DNA of 64,000 bases from Linyphia triangularis (lineage: Eukaryota; Arthropoda; Arachnida; Araneae; Linyphiidae), in contig OZ021722.1 of the NCBI GenBank assembly GCA_963978545.1, forward strand, positions 5,770,001-5,834,000. The letters run 5' to 3'. Every line of letters begins with the position of its first letter. Position 1 is the stretch's first letter. This document shows positions 1-11,158 of this stretch, piece after piece. Under the pieces are notes generated by a model. It made no database searches. It had not been told where the DNA came from and saw only the letters and a list, made by a program, of their open reading frames with translations. Position numbers and translations under genes: made by a program.

Positions 1-39
1 AAGCTACACAAGGGCTATGTTGTCCTGGAACACTTATAA

Positions 40-219
40 TTGGTTGTTTTTTCAGATTATCTGGCGCCGTCAGCAACACGAGGGCTATAATTCGCCGAAA
101 CATTCGTCATTAGACAAGCCAACATACATTTACAAACACCCATGCCTAACACGGGACTCGGAACCCGCAACCTCGCGGTCTAGAAGCTAGCACGCTAACC
201 ACTATACCGTTTGGTCGGC
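40..219 (-). mobile_element. tRNA-derived SINE, family S1, copy 1
   Basis: First of 14 copies of one ~180-bp SINE. Read 5' to 3' on the minus strand it has a tRNA-like head starting GCCGACCAAACGG. An A-box-like TATAGTGGTTAGC and a B-box-like GGTTCCGAGTCCC (pol III promoter) follow. Next come a unique body, a block reading GTGTTGCTGACGGCGCC, and a short 3' tail of AACC units in place of poly-A. The head resembles a Glu/Asp-type tRNA, but I cannot fix its identity. A 9-bp direct repeat GGAACACTT lies at 27-35 and 220-228, as expected of a target-site duplication. SINEs of this kind are moved by the reverse transcriptase of a partner LINE. Confidence 0.9.
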
Positions 220-223
220 GGAA

Positions 224-422
224 CACTTGCAGATCATTGTCTCTAAAAAGAGGCCGAATAAATGCCTTCCGGGAGGTCTTTTTAAGGGGAGAAGGTCTTC
301 TATCGAGCTGGAGACCAAAAATTAACTTTACCAGGATCTTGTAATTAAAGGCACATATAAAGGTTTATAAATCCTCTTTATGCTCGAAATTTTATTAAAA
401 AAAATTAACTTCGAGAAACTTC

Positions 423-454
<32 letters not shown>

Positions 455-955
455 AAAACTTATTGCATCAAGATTCTTTATTTTTGGGCCGAAGTTATGT
501 TGCAGTAGAGTAACATCACTCAATATTTTATGATAAATTCATACGTAAAAAATCTAGTTTACGAAAAAATGCATTTTGAGTGATTTTTCAAAAAGTCAAC
601 CCATTTCGAGCACATGTAAAGCTATGGCCTCATCATGGGTAGAAACAGAAATGTTTGAGAAAATTACTTGTCAGAAAATCCTTTTTAAAATTAAATTATT
701 TAAAAAAAAAAAAAAAAAAAAATTACCAAAAAAAATTTCGATTTCACTGTAATATTCGTCCTTGCATTAAAATGTATGGTGTTATTTGCAATTTTCAAAT
801 TTTCACTCATTTATATAAAAATGGTCAGTTTGGCGATATTTTTGACAATACATGGACAACTAAAAAACCCCGCCAAAATGGCGAAATTGGCGATGTTATT
901 CGACAGAAATAAAAAAAAAAAATTCTTGTGAGTGAAACAGTAAAAAAATCAATGG
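224..955. other. Intergenic spacer with dispersed ~300-bp repeat unit
   Basis: No gene recognised. The stretch at about 300-650 resembles the repeat unit that forms a short array at 15.7-16.8 kb: a CAGGATCTTGTAATT-like start, then an ATATAAAGG block, then a GGGCCGAAGTTATGTTGC-like block. Long poly-A runs occur. The short open frames here are low-complexity and show no protein family. Confidence 0.5.
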
Positions 956-1284
956 ATGGGCGATGCTCAAGGGCAGGGAGCGCTGTATAAAGGCACTCGT
1001 TTTTCAACTTTTTAAGCTTTTTTTTTTTTTTTCAATTCTACGGATATTTCGAAGGTTTGCGCTATTAAAACACCTAAGAGGTATTATCACAGATTTTAAT
1101 CAAAATCATTTAAGCCGTTTTTTAGTAATTGCTGAAAAACACGATTTTTCACGATTTCAACTTTATGCGATTTTGGCGAAAACTTAAATGGCAGGTCCCA
1201 TATGGCCATCAGTAACCCACACATCTAATTCGAACATCGTAGGTCAATTTATTCGGGAGTTATACTGACCACGTACACACAGAC
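956..1284 (+). repeat. Dispersed repeat family R4, copy 1
   Basis: It shares ordered blocks (GATGCTCAAGG, then a TCGTTTTTCAACTTTTTAA-like block, AATCAAAATCATTTAAGCCG, GGCAGGTCCCATATGGCCA, and ATACTGACCACGTACAC) with 43.27-44.30 kb on the same strand. A partial copy lies at 10.49-10.69 kb on the other strand. This copy lacks the hAT insertion found in the 43-kb copy, so it serves as an empty-site reference. The class of the family is unknown. Confidence 0.6.
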
Positions 1285-1298
1285 ACATTTCCGCTGCT

Positions 1299-1473
1299 GC
1301 CGACCAAACGGTATAGTGGTTAGTGTGCTAGCTTCTAGACGGTTGCGGGTTCCGAGTCCCGTGTAGGCATGGGTGTTTGTAAATCTATGTTGGCTTGTCT
1401 AATGATGAAAGTTTCGGCGCATTATAGCCCTCGTGTTGCTGACGGCACCAGATAATCTGAAAACAACCAACCA
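1299..1473 (+). mobile_element. SINE S1, copy 2
   Basis: Full head-to-tail copy. The flanking direct repeats ACATTTCCGCTGC (1285-1297) and ACATTTCCGATGC (1474-1486) differ at one position. Confidence 0.9.
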
Positions 1474-1555
1474 ACATTTCCGATGCCACTTTTTTGAATT
1501 CCAAATGTTTGAGGCCACTTTTTTGAAATCGTGGTGTTCCAAAACGTGAAGAAAA

Positions 1556-1632
1556 AAAAAATATATATATATATATATAAATATACATATATATATACAT
1601 ATAATATATATGTATATATATATTTTTTTTTT
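1556..1632. repeat. TA-rich microsatellite with A and T runs
   Basis: An A run, alternating TA/CATA units and a T run. Low-complexity sequence that generates several meaningless open frames. Confidence 0.8.
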
Positions 1633-1723
1633 ACTGAATGCTATACTTTTATTATCCTATGTAAACATTTGGCTATTACTTTCCCGATTTATGCAATTAA
1701 GGACACACATAGGGATATACGAG

Positions 1724-1906
1724 TTGGTTGTTTGTTTTCAGATTATCTGGCGCCGTCAGCAACTCGAGGGCTATAATGCGCCGAAACATTCGTCATTAGA
1801 CAAGCCAACATACATTTTACAAACACCCATGCCCAACACGGGACTCGGAACCCGCAACCTCGCGGTCTAGAAGCTAGCACGTTAACCACTATACCGTTTG
1901 GTCGGC
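1724..1906 (-). mobile_element. SINE S1, copy 3
   Basis: Full copy in reverse orientation. The 13-bp flanks AGGGATATACGAG (1711-1723) and AGGGATATATGAG (1907-1919) differ at one base. Confidence 0.9.
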
Positions 1907-1919
1907 AGGGATATATGAG

Positions 1920-2565
1920 ACTAATTCATGGCCAATAACGCACGTTCCAAATATTGTCCGAAAAAAAATTTAAGAGTACAAGAAAACAAATTACACTTCA
2001 GATTTTCGTATGTAACTTTTACTCTACAGAACAGTACTGCACTAAAAATTTTCCGACATTCAACTTCAACGTTCATGAATTTTTAGCCAAAAACTTAGAA
2101 GTATATTGATATTTAGGTTATTCCTTCTGGATCATACTGATCTGCGATCTAGATCTCTTGTTACTACTTTTAACCTATTAAAGACGACTTTGAATAGGAT
2201 AAACAGTCATTGTTTTTAACTTTTACATGGGCAACAAACTGTTAACTTTTACGTGGCCAAACTTCCTGAAAGCGTCAATGCAAACGGGTTTTTCACGGTA
2301 ACGAGTTAAATTATAGAACACGATGTAAATAGGAAAAAATAGAAATCGTCTTCTTTTTTTTTGGTGTATTACGGGGTTATTTAGATCATTTAAGTTATAT
2401 TTTGAATTTTTTAGCTTTTTTGGAAAATAATTTTTAAAGATTTTTCAGAAACACTAAGTGGAAACACATTTGCAATTTATTAGCAAAAGAAAAAAAAAAA
2501 AAAACTAGTGTCGATTGATACGTTTTCTTGCGAACCGTCGTTAATGGGTTTAATAGAAGAAGATT
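1920..2565. other. Intergenic spacer, nothing recognised
   Basis: AT-rich sequence downstream of the DHRS11-like gene. No open frame of a known family, RNA gene or repeat boundary was found. Confidence 0.5.
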
Positions 2566-2576
2566 ATTTGAATAAG

Positions 2577-2763
2577 GCCGACCAAACGGTATAGTGGTTA
2601 GCCTACTAACTTCTAGACCTTGAGGTTGCTGGTTCCGAGTCCCGTGTTAGGCATGGGTGTTTGTAAATGCATGTTGGCTTGTCTAATGACGAATGTTTCG
2701 GCTCATTATAGCCCGCGTGTTGCTGACGGCGGCGCCAGATAATCTGAAAACAACCAACCAACC
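2577..2763 (+). mobile_element. SINE S1, copy 4
   Basis: Full copy with perfect 10-bp flanking direct repeats ATTTGAATAA at 2566-2575 and 2764-2773. Confidence 0.9.
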
Positions 2764-2800
2764 ATTTGAATAAATCATGAACCAGCTCAAAATGGAACAG

Positions 2801-2806
2801 TTTATT
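2801..2806 (-). promoter_or_regulatory. Candidate poly(A) signal of the DHRS11-like gene
   Basis: AATAAA on the minus strand, about 160 bases downstream of the stop codon of the gene ending at 2966. Position and sequence fit a polyadenylation hexamer, but in such AT-rich DNA chance matches are common. Confidence 0.4.
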
Positions 2807-2965
2807 TTAAAACATAAAAACTTGGAACAAAAATTTGAAATGGACTTAAAAGAATGTTTTTCTTTGTACTCAACGTTGAGGATGTCCCCCAACGAATCAA
2901 GACGCCTTCGATTTCAACAAAAACTACGCAGTTAGCTTTTTTGGCATCAGAGGGATTTCCTTCCG

Positions 2966-3163
2966 TCAGAGCTGCTGGTCTCCTGGTCTGAGTAGGATGT
3001 CGTGCACTTCGACGTGAGGGGGCGCTCCCAGGATGTAGAGAAGAGATTCGGCGATGTCCTCCGCACGGAGGGGCTCCATGGAGCCGTACACGGATTTCGC
3101 CCGCTCTTCGTCCTTCATGTACCGACTAAGAAACTCTGTCTCCACCAACCCCGGGCTGATGCT
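2966..3163 (-). CDS. DHRS11: DHRS11-like gene, exon 5 (terminal)
   Basis: Encodes residues 190-254, starting SISPGLVETEF (the SDR motif after the active site), and ends with TGA at 2966-2968. The acceptor is a T-rich tract ending in CAG just above 3163. An apparent start one codon further upstream lies in the intron. Confidence 0.92.
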   Translation of the reverse strand, partial: SISPGLVETEFLSRYMKDEERAKSVYGSMEPLRAEDIAESLLYILGAPPHVEVHDILLRPGDQQL

Positions 3164-5849
3164 CTGCAAAGGAAAAAAAAAAAGAAGCGGTTATATAGGA
3201 AGACTAGCCAAGGACTCGCTGATTTTTAAAACTAAATTAACTCAAAATCATTGATCTGTAGAATAATGAAACAAAAAGTGAAGTTATTTTGAAAGCTGTA
3301 AAAGCTTGATACTAAATTTTCGAAATTATTTACTAAAAATGTTGCCAACAGGTGGCGCTGTACGTATTGTAGTTCTTATGAATAAAGAGTACTTTGAAAG
3401 TCAGAGCGATTCGAGAAATTGAATAACTTGAATCTTCAACTCCAAGGAGCAAATACACATATGTTGGATACGAGAGATAAAGTTAATGCTTTTTGAAGAA
3501 AATTGGAATTATGAAGCAGAAATTTAAAAAAAAAAAATCCTAACAATGTTTGCAAATGTGGATGACTGTACTAAAACTTACAAGGCTGAAGAAGAATATG
3601 TAAAAGTTGTTATTGTAACCATTGAAAATCATTTAGCCATGCTGACAAAAAATTTTAAAAAGTATTTTCTTGCTGACGATAAACCGATAGCAAGTTACGA
3701 GTGGGTTAGGGATCCCTTTCCTAAGACTCCCGAAGGACTCTCAATTGATGAGGAAGAAAAATTCATAGACTTCACTACAAGTGGCGAAGCCAAAAGACAA
3801 TTTAGTAATAAATCACTATTTGAATTTTGGGCAGGATTAGAGGATGATTTTTCTGCACTAAAAACAAGGGCATTTCGCATTCTATTACCATTTTCAACAT
3901 CCTACCTTTGTGAAACTGGATTTTCTGCCGTAGCTTCTTTGAAGAAAAAATATATATCTCGGCTGATTATAGAAACAGAACTAAGAATGGCTATTTCTAA
4001 TATTAAGCCTTCCTTCGAAAAACTTTGCTCTTCAAGACAGGCCCAAGGATGTCACTAATAATTATTAAATTAGTTTTTAATTAAGTATGTTTTGATTTAG
4101 TAAGTTGTTTTACTTTATTTGTTAAATATGTCGAAATGTATTTTGTTTTCTATGTGTATGTGTGCTTTCCTTTCAGTCAGTTAATAAATTTTTTTAAATA
4201 ATATTTTCTCTTACATATTCTCGCGCCTCCCCTCTAGTGTGCCTCACAGGTTGAGAATTGCTGGCGTAAAAAGTTGAAAAACGAATGTTGTTGTTGTTTC
4301 TTATCCTCCACCTGTTTGACGAAGTCAGACAAGATCCAACAAATTGTTGACCCTCAAAAAGTCGATGACAAGAAGTGGTGTAGCGTATAAGTCCTCTTTG
4401 GAAAGACCCAAGCAGTTCAGGATATGTTCGGCAGAGGCCTGCTGAGCTTCACATTTGGAACAGACAGGGTAAGTTTTTCTACCCTCAGAGTACAAGAGAC
4501 TCTTCGTGTGTCCATTTGCCAATCTGGAAATTGCCGTTCGAGACGCTCTATCACCAATAGATACAAGTGAAGAGCCCGGTTTCTTGGCTGCATACCAGTG
4601 ATGAGAGGGAGGGGTCTTCCACTTTTTGGAGAGATGACTTTTGATTTTGGACTGATACTCCGAGTATGAAAGAGCTGAAGAGGAAGGTGTTGAGTGACTG
4701 CAACCCTCCTTAGCTAAGCGGTCCGCTTGCTCATTTCCAAAGATGTCAACGTGGGATGGTATCCACTGAAAATGAACGTCGTGGCGCATAATATAAGTTT
4801 AAAAGAAATTTTAAGTTTAAGTTTTGAAATAGTTTAAGTTTAAGAAGGATGGAGATGCTTGTTTTGTCTCCAACTTTAGACCAATTGTGTAGATGTTGAA
4901 GGGAGCTGCGACTGTCCGAAAGGATCCAGAGATCTCCAAAGTCACGCTCGTTTATTATAGCTTCAATGCCCTGCTCAATTGCGATTAATTCACTTTTAAA
5001 GACTGAAGTGAAATCTGGGTTACGGAGACAGATGGAAAGATTTTGCCCAGGTTTTTCAATGAAGACACCACTACCAGCTAGGTCTCCCAGTCCTCTACCG
5101 TCTGTGTAAATTTTTATGGCGTCACTGGGAATCTCTCCTATACTTTCCAAAAGCCAGCTGCCTGAGATGAGCTGGAATAAGATTTTTCTTCGTGACCGGA
5201 GCAGAAAAGCCGAAGTGGAAATGGACTCTGGGGATTCCCTCTGAGGGATTCAGACAAGATTTTAAGGAGTGGGGCTCAACGTCTTCAGAAGGCAGATGCA
5301 GAAGTTCGGCATGACTGAATGGGCTGTCTTTCTTCAGTCGCTGATTGTTGCGCCAATTGTTAAGGTATAGGGAGGTTTTATTGTGCTGGCCATAGCTGGA
5401 TAGTTTGTTGAAATAATTGGTGAGGTTAGCCTTTCTTCTAGTTTGGAGAGGTTGAAGATCAGCCTCAAAGAGGACAATTTCTTTAGGGCAACTACGTTTG
5501 AGTCCAGTAATTATTCTCGCAGCACTTAGTTGAACCCTTTCTAATTTATCCAGATTGGTGTCAAAAGCACAACAGTACACAGGAAAACCGTACTCCAGGA
5601 TGGGTCTAATGAGAGTCAAATAGGTATCTCTTAACGTCACAGCATCGGCTCCCCAATCTTTGCCCGCAATATATTCAAGTATGTTTAATCGTTTTCTGCA
5701 TTGTTGACGAATGTCTTCAACACAGAGTCTTCTTTCCTTGAGAATATCTCATTATGGATCGTTTTTTCTTATCTAGCCAGTTTCACGTATAATAAAGGAT
5801 AATATAAGGGTTTTCGTGAAGTATATCGCCAAAATCAACATTTTGAAAG

Positions 5850-5880
<31 letters not shown>

Positions 5881-8800
5881 CCTATACAAGAACTATCGCA
5901 AAAAATATCGCCAAACCAGCCATTTATTCCAAATGAAGGAGGAAAATATGCACTCTGTAAACGACACAAATCCACGTCAGTATTATAGTGTAATTGAAAG
6001 TTGTGCGATGTTCCACACCCCTAGTTTTTGTTGATGTACTCACCGCCGTGCGTATGCGCATCAGTCCCGCTTCCTTCAGCTCCCTGCGCAGTCCCTCTGT
6101 GAGTGCTCGAACCATGAACTTGGTGCCACAGTAGAACTTGGTTCCGGATACCCCATGCACCAGTTGATGGCCACCCATACTGCAACAAAAACCACAACAC
6201 AACCGATATTGAAAAGGACGTTTGCGAGTTCATATCATATACGTACATTGCAGATATATACAATGCCATTGATTTTGCGGACACTTAAGAGGTAGTCCCT
6301 ATTCTGGCTATGTTACAATTTTCTATACTAAACTTCAACTTAACTTGACATCACTAGACGGTAGATCGTCACAGTGTTCATAGGTATTTAATCCATTTTG
6401 GCGGCTTGAAAGCATAATGTTCGCCAAACCACAACCCTGCAGAGAACAAAAGGCTATAAGGTTTGGCGAGAATTATGTCTTCACTCCGCCGAAATGGATT
6501 AAATACCTATGAGCACGGTGAAGATCTATCGTCTAGTGATGTCAAGTTAAGTTGGAGTTTAGTATAGCCCAGTACATTTACAAACTACTTTGAAATGAAA
6601 CCCATGAAATTTGATGAGTTAGGTACGAAAATGATCACTTAATGAAATGCCATAAAATAAGAACTTGAAAATAGAGTCTAATATATATATTTTTTGTTTG
6701 AAATCCTCACGTCTATGTAGATGCAGTGGTTCCACCTGATTTTGTCTTTTGGATATTTTAAATTTTCATTCACAATGAATCGACATTAATTGAAAACAAT
6801 TTATGTCATTTCATTAAGTGATCCTTTTCTTATCTACTCTAAAAAAAATGTTGAGGCTTTATAGAAAGTAGTTTCTGAATGCATTGGACTAGAAGATTGT
6901 GACATAGCGAGTATTGGGGAATGATCCTTATTAGGTTGGTTGGTTGTATTCAGATTATCTGGCGCCGTCAGCAACACGAGGGCTATAATGCGCCGAAATA
7001 TTCGTCATTAGACAAGCCAACATACATTTACAAACACCCATGCCTAACACGGGACTCGAACCTCGCGGTCTAGAAGCTAGCACGCTAACCACTATACCGT
7101 TTGGTCGGCTGATCCTTATTAGGACTTCCCCTTTAACTGATACTGTGGTTGTTTTGATATTTCTTTCTGGCGTAAGGGCAACACGTGGTTCCTACTAAGC
7201 CCAACTAATTGGTGAACATCGGTTTAAAAATTAAAAAACATAGTACAGGTACAATAATGTATATAAAAGCCAAAGAATGTTTTAAGGAGTAAAAGTGTTT
7301 CCCGAAAGATGGCTCCCGTCAGACCGCATGAAAAATGTCAGACCGCATACCTTCCCTGTGACGCCCGAACTCAGTTCGGGCAACGCAAAATGAGCCGATT
7401 TTGACAATGCCCGACCCGAGTTCGGGCAAGAGAAAAATCGGTGCTTCGATTCCGTGAAACCTAAACTCAGTTTGGCAGTATGGCCCTTGTGTTGCACTTG
7501 CGCCGTTAAAACTCAACCAACCCGAAATAAAATTTCCATTTTTAGCACCGTTTTTCTTAAATATATTCCACAGGCAAGGGGTTAAAGCTTAAAGCAGAGT
7601 AATTTTCGTTTTATTTTCAAAGACTGGCCTACTCAAGCGATATTTCGGTGCGTTAAAAAAAATAACGTTATTCGGACAAGTTTAGGAATAACTTGGCATT
7701 TATGACCATTCTGTCAGTGGCCTAGTAAAGTATTCTTAAAATAAGGTATATTAACTAATAATATTTCCAAATCAGGTTTAATGACAAAATGTGATGTTGC
7801 TTTTTCAGATTATTAGCGATAGTGAATATATGGGTGAATGCGACGCTTATATTATGTGGGTTGGTTGTATTCAGATTATCTGGCGCCGTCAGCGACACGA
7901 GGGCTATAATGCGCCGAAGCATTCGTCCTTAGACAAGCCAACATACATTTACAAACACCCATGCCAAACACGGAAATCGAACTCGCAACCTCGTATATTA
8001 TGTGGGATGAAGTGTTGATTGCCCCTTGGAAACTATCCCTAACTGTAACTACTAGGTTAATGGTTCCTGGTCTGTAAGCAGAGACGCAGAATTGCTCTCA
8101 AACTGTATCCTATCAATTACTCTATAATAAGTTGCCATTGGTTATCAACAAACACTAACTAGTTGTTGATAGCTTCCCTCCTCTGTTCCGAGACATGCAC
8201 TAAAACTTGCAGTTAGTCAGTGAAACGATTCTTCCACATTCGTTAATTTCAATACACGCATAGAGTTGAGCTGCTGACCTGCTGATGTGGATAATCTGTC
8301 CATCCTCGACGTCCGCTTCCCTCATAAGTTTGACGGCCTCTCGGGTGCAGATGCAGAGAGCGAGAACATTCACCTGCAAACAGAAAAACTTACTTAGAAA
8401 AGATCACAAAACAGATCTTGACTCGTGTCTTTTCATACACAGGTATTTCGCTATACTCTCGGAAACCAACATAGACTTCAACGTCTCAATTCGGCCCCCT
8501 CTACAATGTTCGCCAAACCACAACCCTGTAGAGAACAAAAGGCGTTTGGCGAGAATTATATCTTCATTCCGCTAAAATGGATTAACTGCTTATAAGCACG
8601 GTGAAGATCTATCGTCTAGTGATGTTAAGTTAAGTTGGAGTTTAGTATAGACTATTGTTTCAAAATGGGAGATTGTCATGGGGAAATAGAAAGCTGGTCG
8701 GACTTCGAAATTTGGTTTCCGTATTGTAAAGGCAGATTAACGCGTTACCATTCCAGTACCAGTTGAGATCGCCAGTCTGTGATGTCACCTGGCAACTGAG

Positions 8801-11087
8801 AACGGCAGATCAAACATTTTCTATTGACTGGCGCCAGTTACTCCCATCATCCAATCACGTACGCTCTTCCGCGACCACCGACAGACGGCGCAGTAGTCAC
8901 TCTTGTGACGTCGCATAACTGCAATCTAATCCGACTGGTAGCGTGTAAATCCGGCTTTAGTAGAACTATTTTCCTTTCATTGGACATTAGCATGCCAGTC
9001 AGGTTCACTCATTTCCAGCAGCGGCCATTCTGCGAGAGCTACACAACTGTACAACATTTCCAATATACAACTAAACTGGCTGTACGACTTTATCTATCAA
9101 CTTATCGAGAGAAGTATTGCAGAAAATGAATGAACGAACAGACGGACAATATCGAGATTTTCGGAATTGGTGAGTGAATGTTAGATTTAAACAGGTAAAA
9201 TAAAATATGGTTTGATTTTCTTGGGGTGATTACAGATCTTTTTACTTTTAATGAATATGAAAGTGTAAAAAAAAAAAAAAAAAGTTAAGTGGTTGATGAG
9301 GCAGTAATACGTCTTTACAATTTTAATCTGAAACTTTTTGTATCTGAAACTAATGTACAATACCCCAAAAAAATCAGAACGATGGCTATACCTTCTGTTC
9401 TAATTATCGCAGAATCTTACGGTTTGCACCAAAAGGTTTAGCTTACGATTTTCTATATATCTGATGCAATTTTTTTTTCTTAAGGGACCATTTACTGAAT
9501 AAAAGTAACGCTATCTTCGAAAATTTCAATACGAACCCTTATTTTTTATCATTTCATTCGATTTAGAATACATCTTTCACTCTATATACCAAATTTCAAT
9601 GCATTATGTTAAAAACACGTCACTTATAAGCGAAAATGTTTCTACCATTTTTTGACCGATCTTCAGGGAGAATTTCCATAAAACGAAAGGTATTTTTAAG
9701 GTTCTACTTCACAGCGAGAGAAATCGAACGGTCAGTGCGGCGTTTCACGACGTTAAAAATACAAATATTAGTCTAAAATTGCATAGAAACTACTTGGATT
9801 TATAGTGTCATGTTTAAGATTAATACAAAAATAGCAAGTAAACGCAAAAGTAACATAATTTATTTACAACGATAAAGATGTGCATTCTTCACACGATATA
9901 AATAAAATATCGAAAACTGTAATTGCAGAAGTATAACGTATACTACTGATAATTAGAAAATTAATAAATATAAAATGTAGGCATTAGTAAACGGTATTCA
10001 GCAAAGCATGATTATTTATTTTACAAAAACATTTCACTGTAAACACAAATGTAACATGATCGTTGAAATTATTTATAAAATGAAAAAATCACATAATTCA
10101 GTAAAATTTTTAAAGGATAACTTATTGAAATTGCTTAAAAAATGTTGTTTTAAATAAATGGAATTTAATGAAAGTAATTTTTTTTTTTTTTAAATCAGTA
10201 GGCTGTATAATGCCCCATCGTGATCGATAACTTGTTGCATCCATCGGGGCAATGAATAGATCAAACTGAATTTAATTTCCGGATCAGCCCGTAAGGATTT
10301 CCAAGAGTTTTCAGCAGCTCTCCATACTTCTGCTGCTGATTGCACACCGGAAAAATCAATCCTGGCTTTCCATAATGCCCACAAATTTTCCATGAGCGTA
10401 ATTCCCGAATAAATGACTTGCGATGTTCACATTTGATGTACGGTGTGGTGGTGGCCATGGGAACTGGTTTTCGTTAAAATCGGGCATGAGCCTAAGGTTG
10501 AAATTATGAAAAAATCATGTTTTTCAACTATTGCTAAATAACGGCTTTAACGATTTTGATTAAAATTTCCGTGCTAGTTTCTTAAGGTCATTCCCACCTC
10601 TGGAATTCCCGTAGAAATGCGACACAAGCGTATTAAGTTGAAAAACGAGCGCGTTTAACACAGAGCTCTCTGTCCTTGAGCATCACTCAACAACGATTGA
10701 TTTTTTCCCCATTGTTCTATAGCCAGGAAAGGACACTGTAATGAGTAAATACCATCACCATTCCCCCCACCCCTTTTTTCTTCTTTTTTTGCCTTTGTAA
10801 AAATTGTTACCAAACACGGTATATAACACCAAACCAAATTTTAATGCAATGACCAAAATTATAGTGTAATTGAACATTGTGCGATTTTCTACACCTCTAG
10901 TTTACCTTGAATTAATCTTTGATTGTTTTCAAAAGTCGTCTACTATACGGTCCCTTAAAGTGAGCGTTTTTTACATTTTCGCTAGAAAATCGAGAACTAA
11001 AAGTCAAAATGGAAAGAAAAAATTGTGTGTGTGTGGGGGAGGGGGGGTTAAACCATGGTAAATCTAATGAAAGCAAATCTAATGAAA

Positions 11088-11158
<71 letters not shown>

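Noticed and set aside
3546..4058. Domesticated hAT host gene
   Set aside because: The upstream family sequence is present but broken by stops, and the transposon end sits just downstream, so it is a relic.
8824..9129. 101-codon plus-strand frame
   Set aside because: Begins inside a MITE with GC-richer core and runs out of it; no domain.
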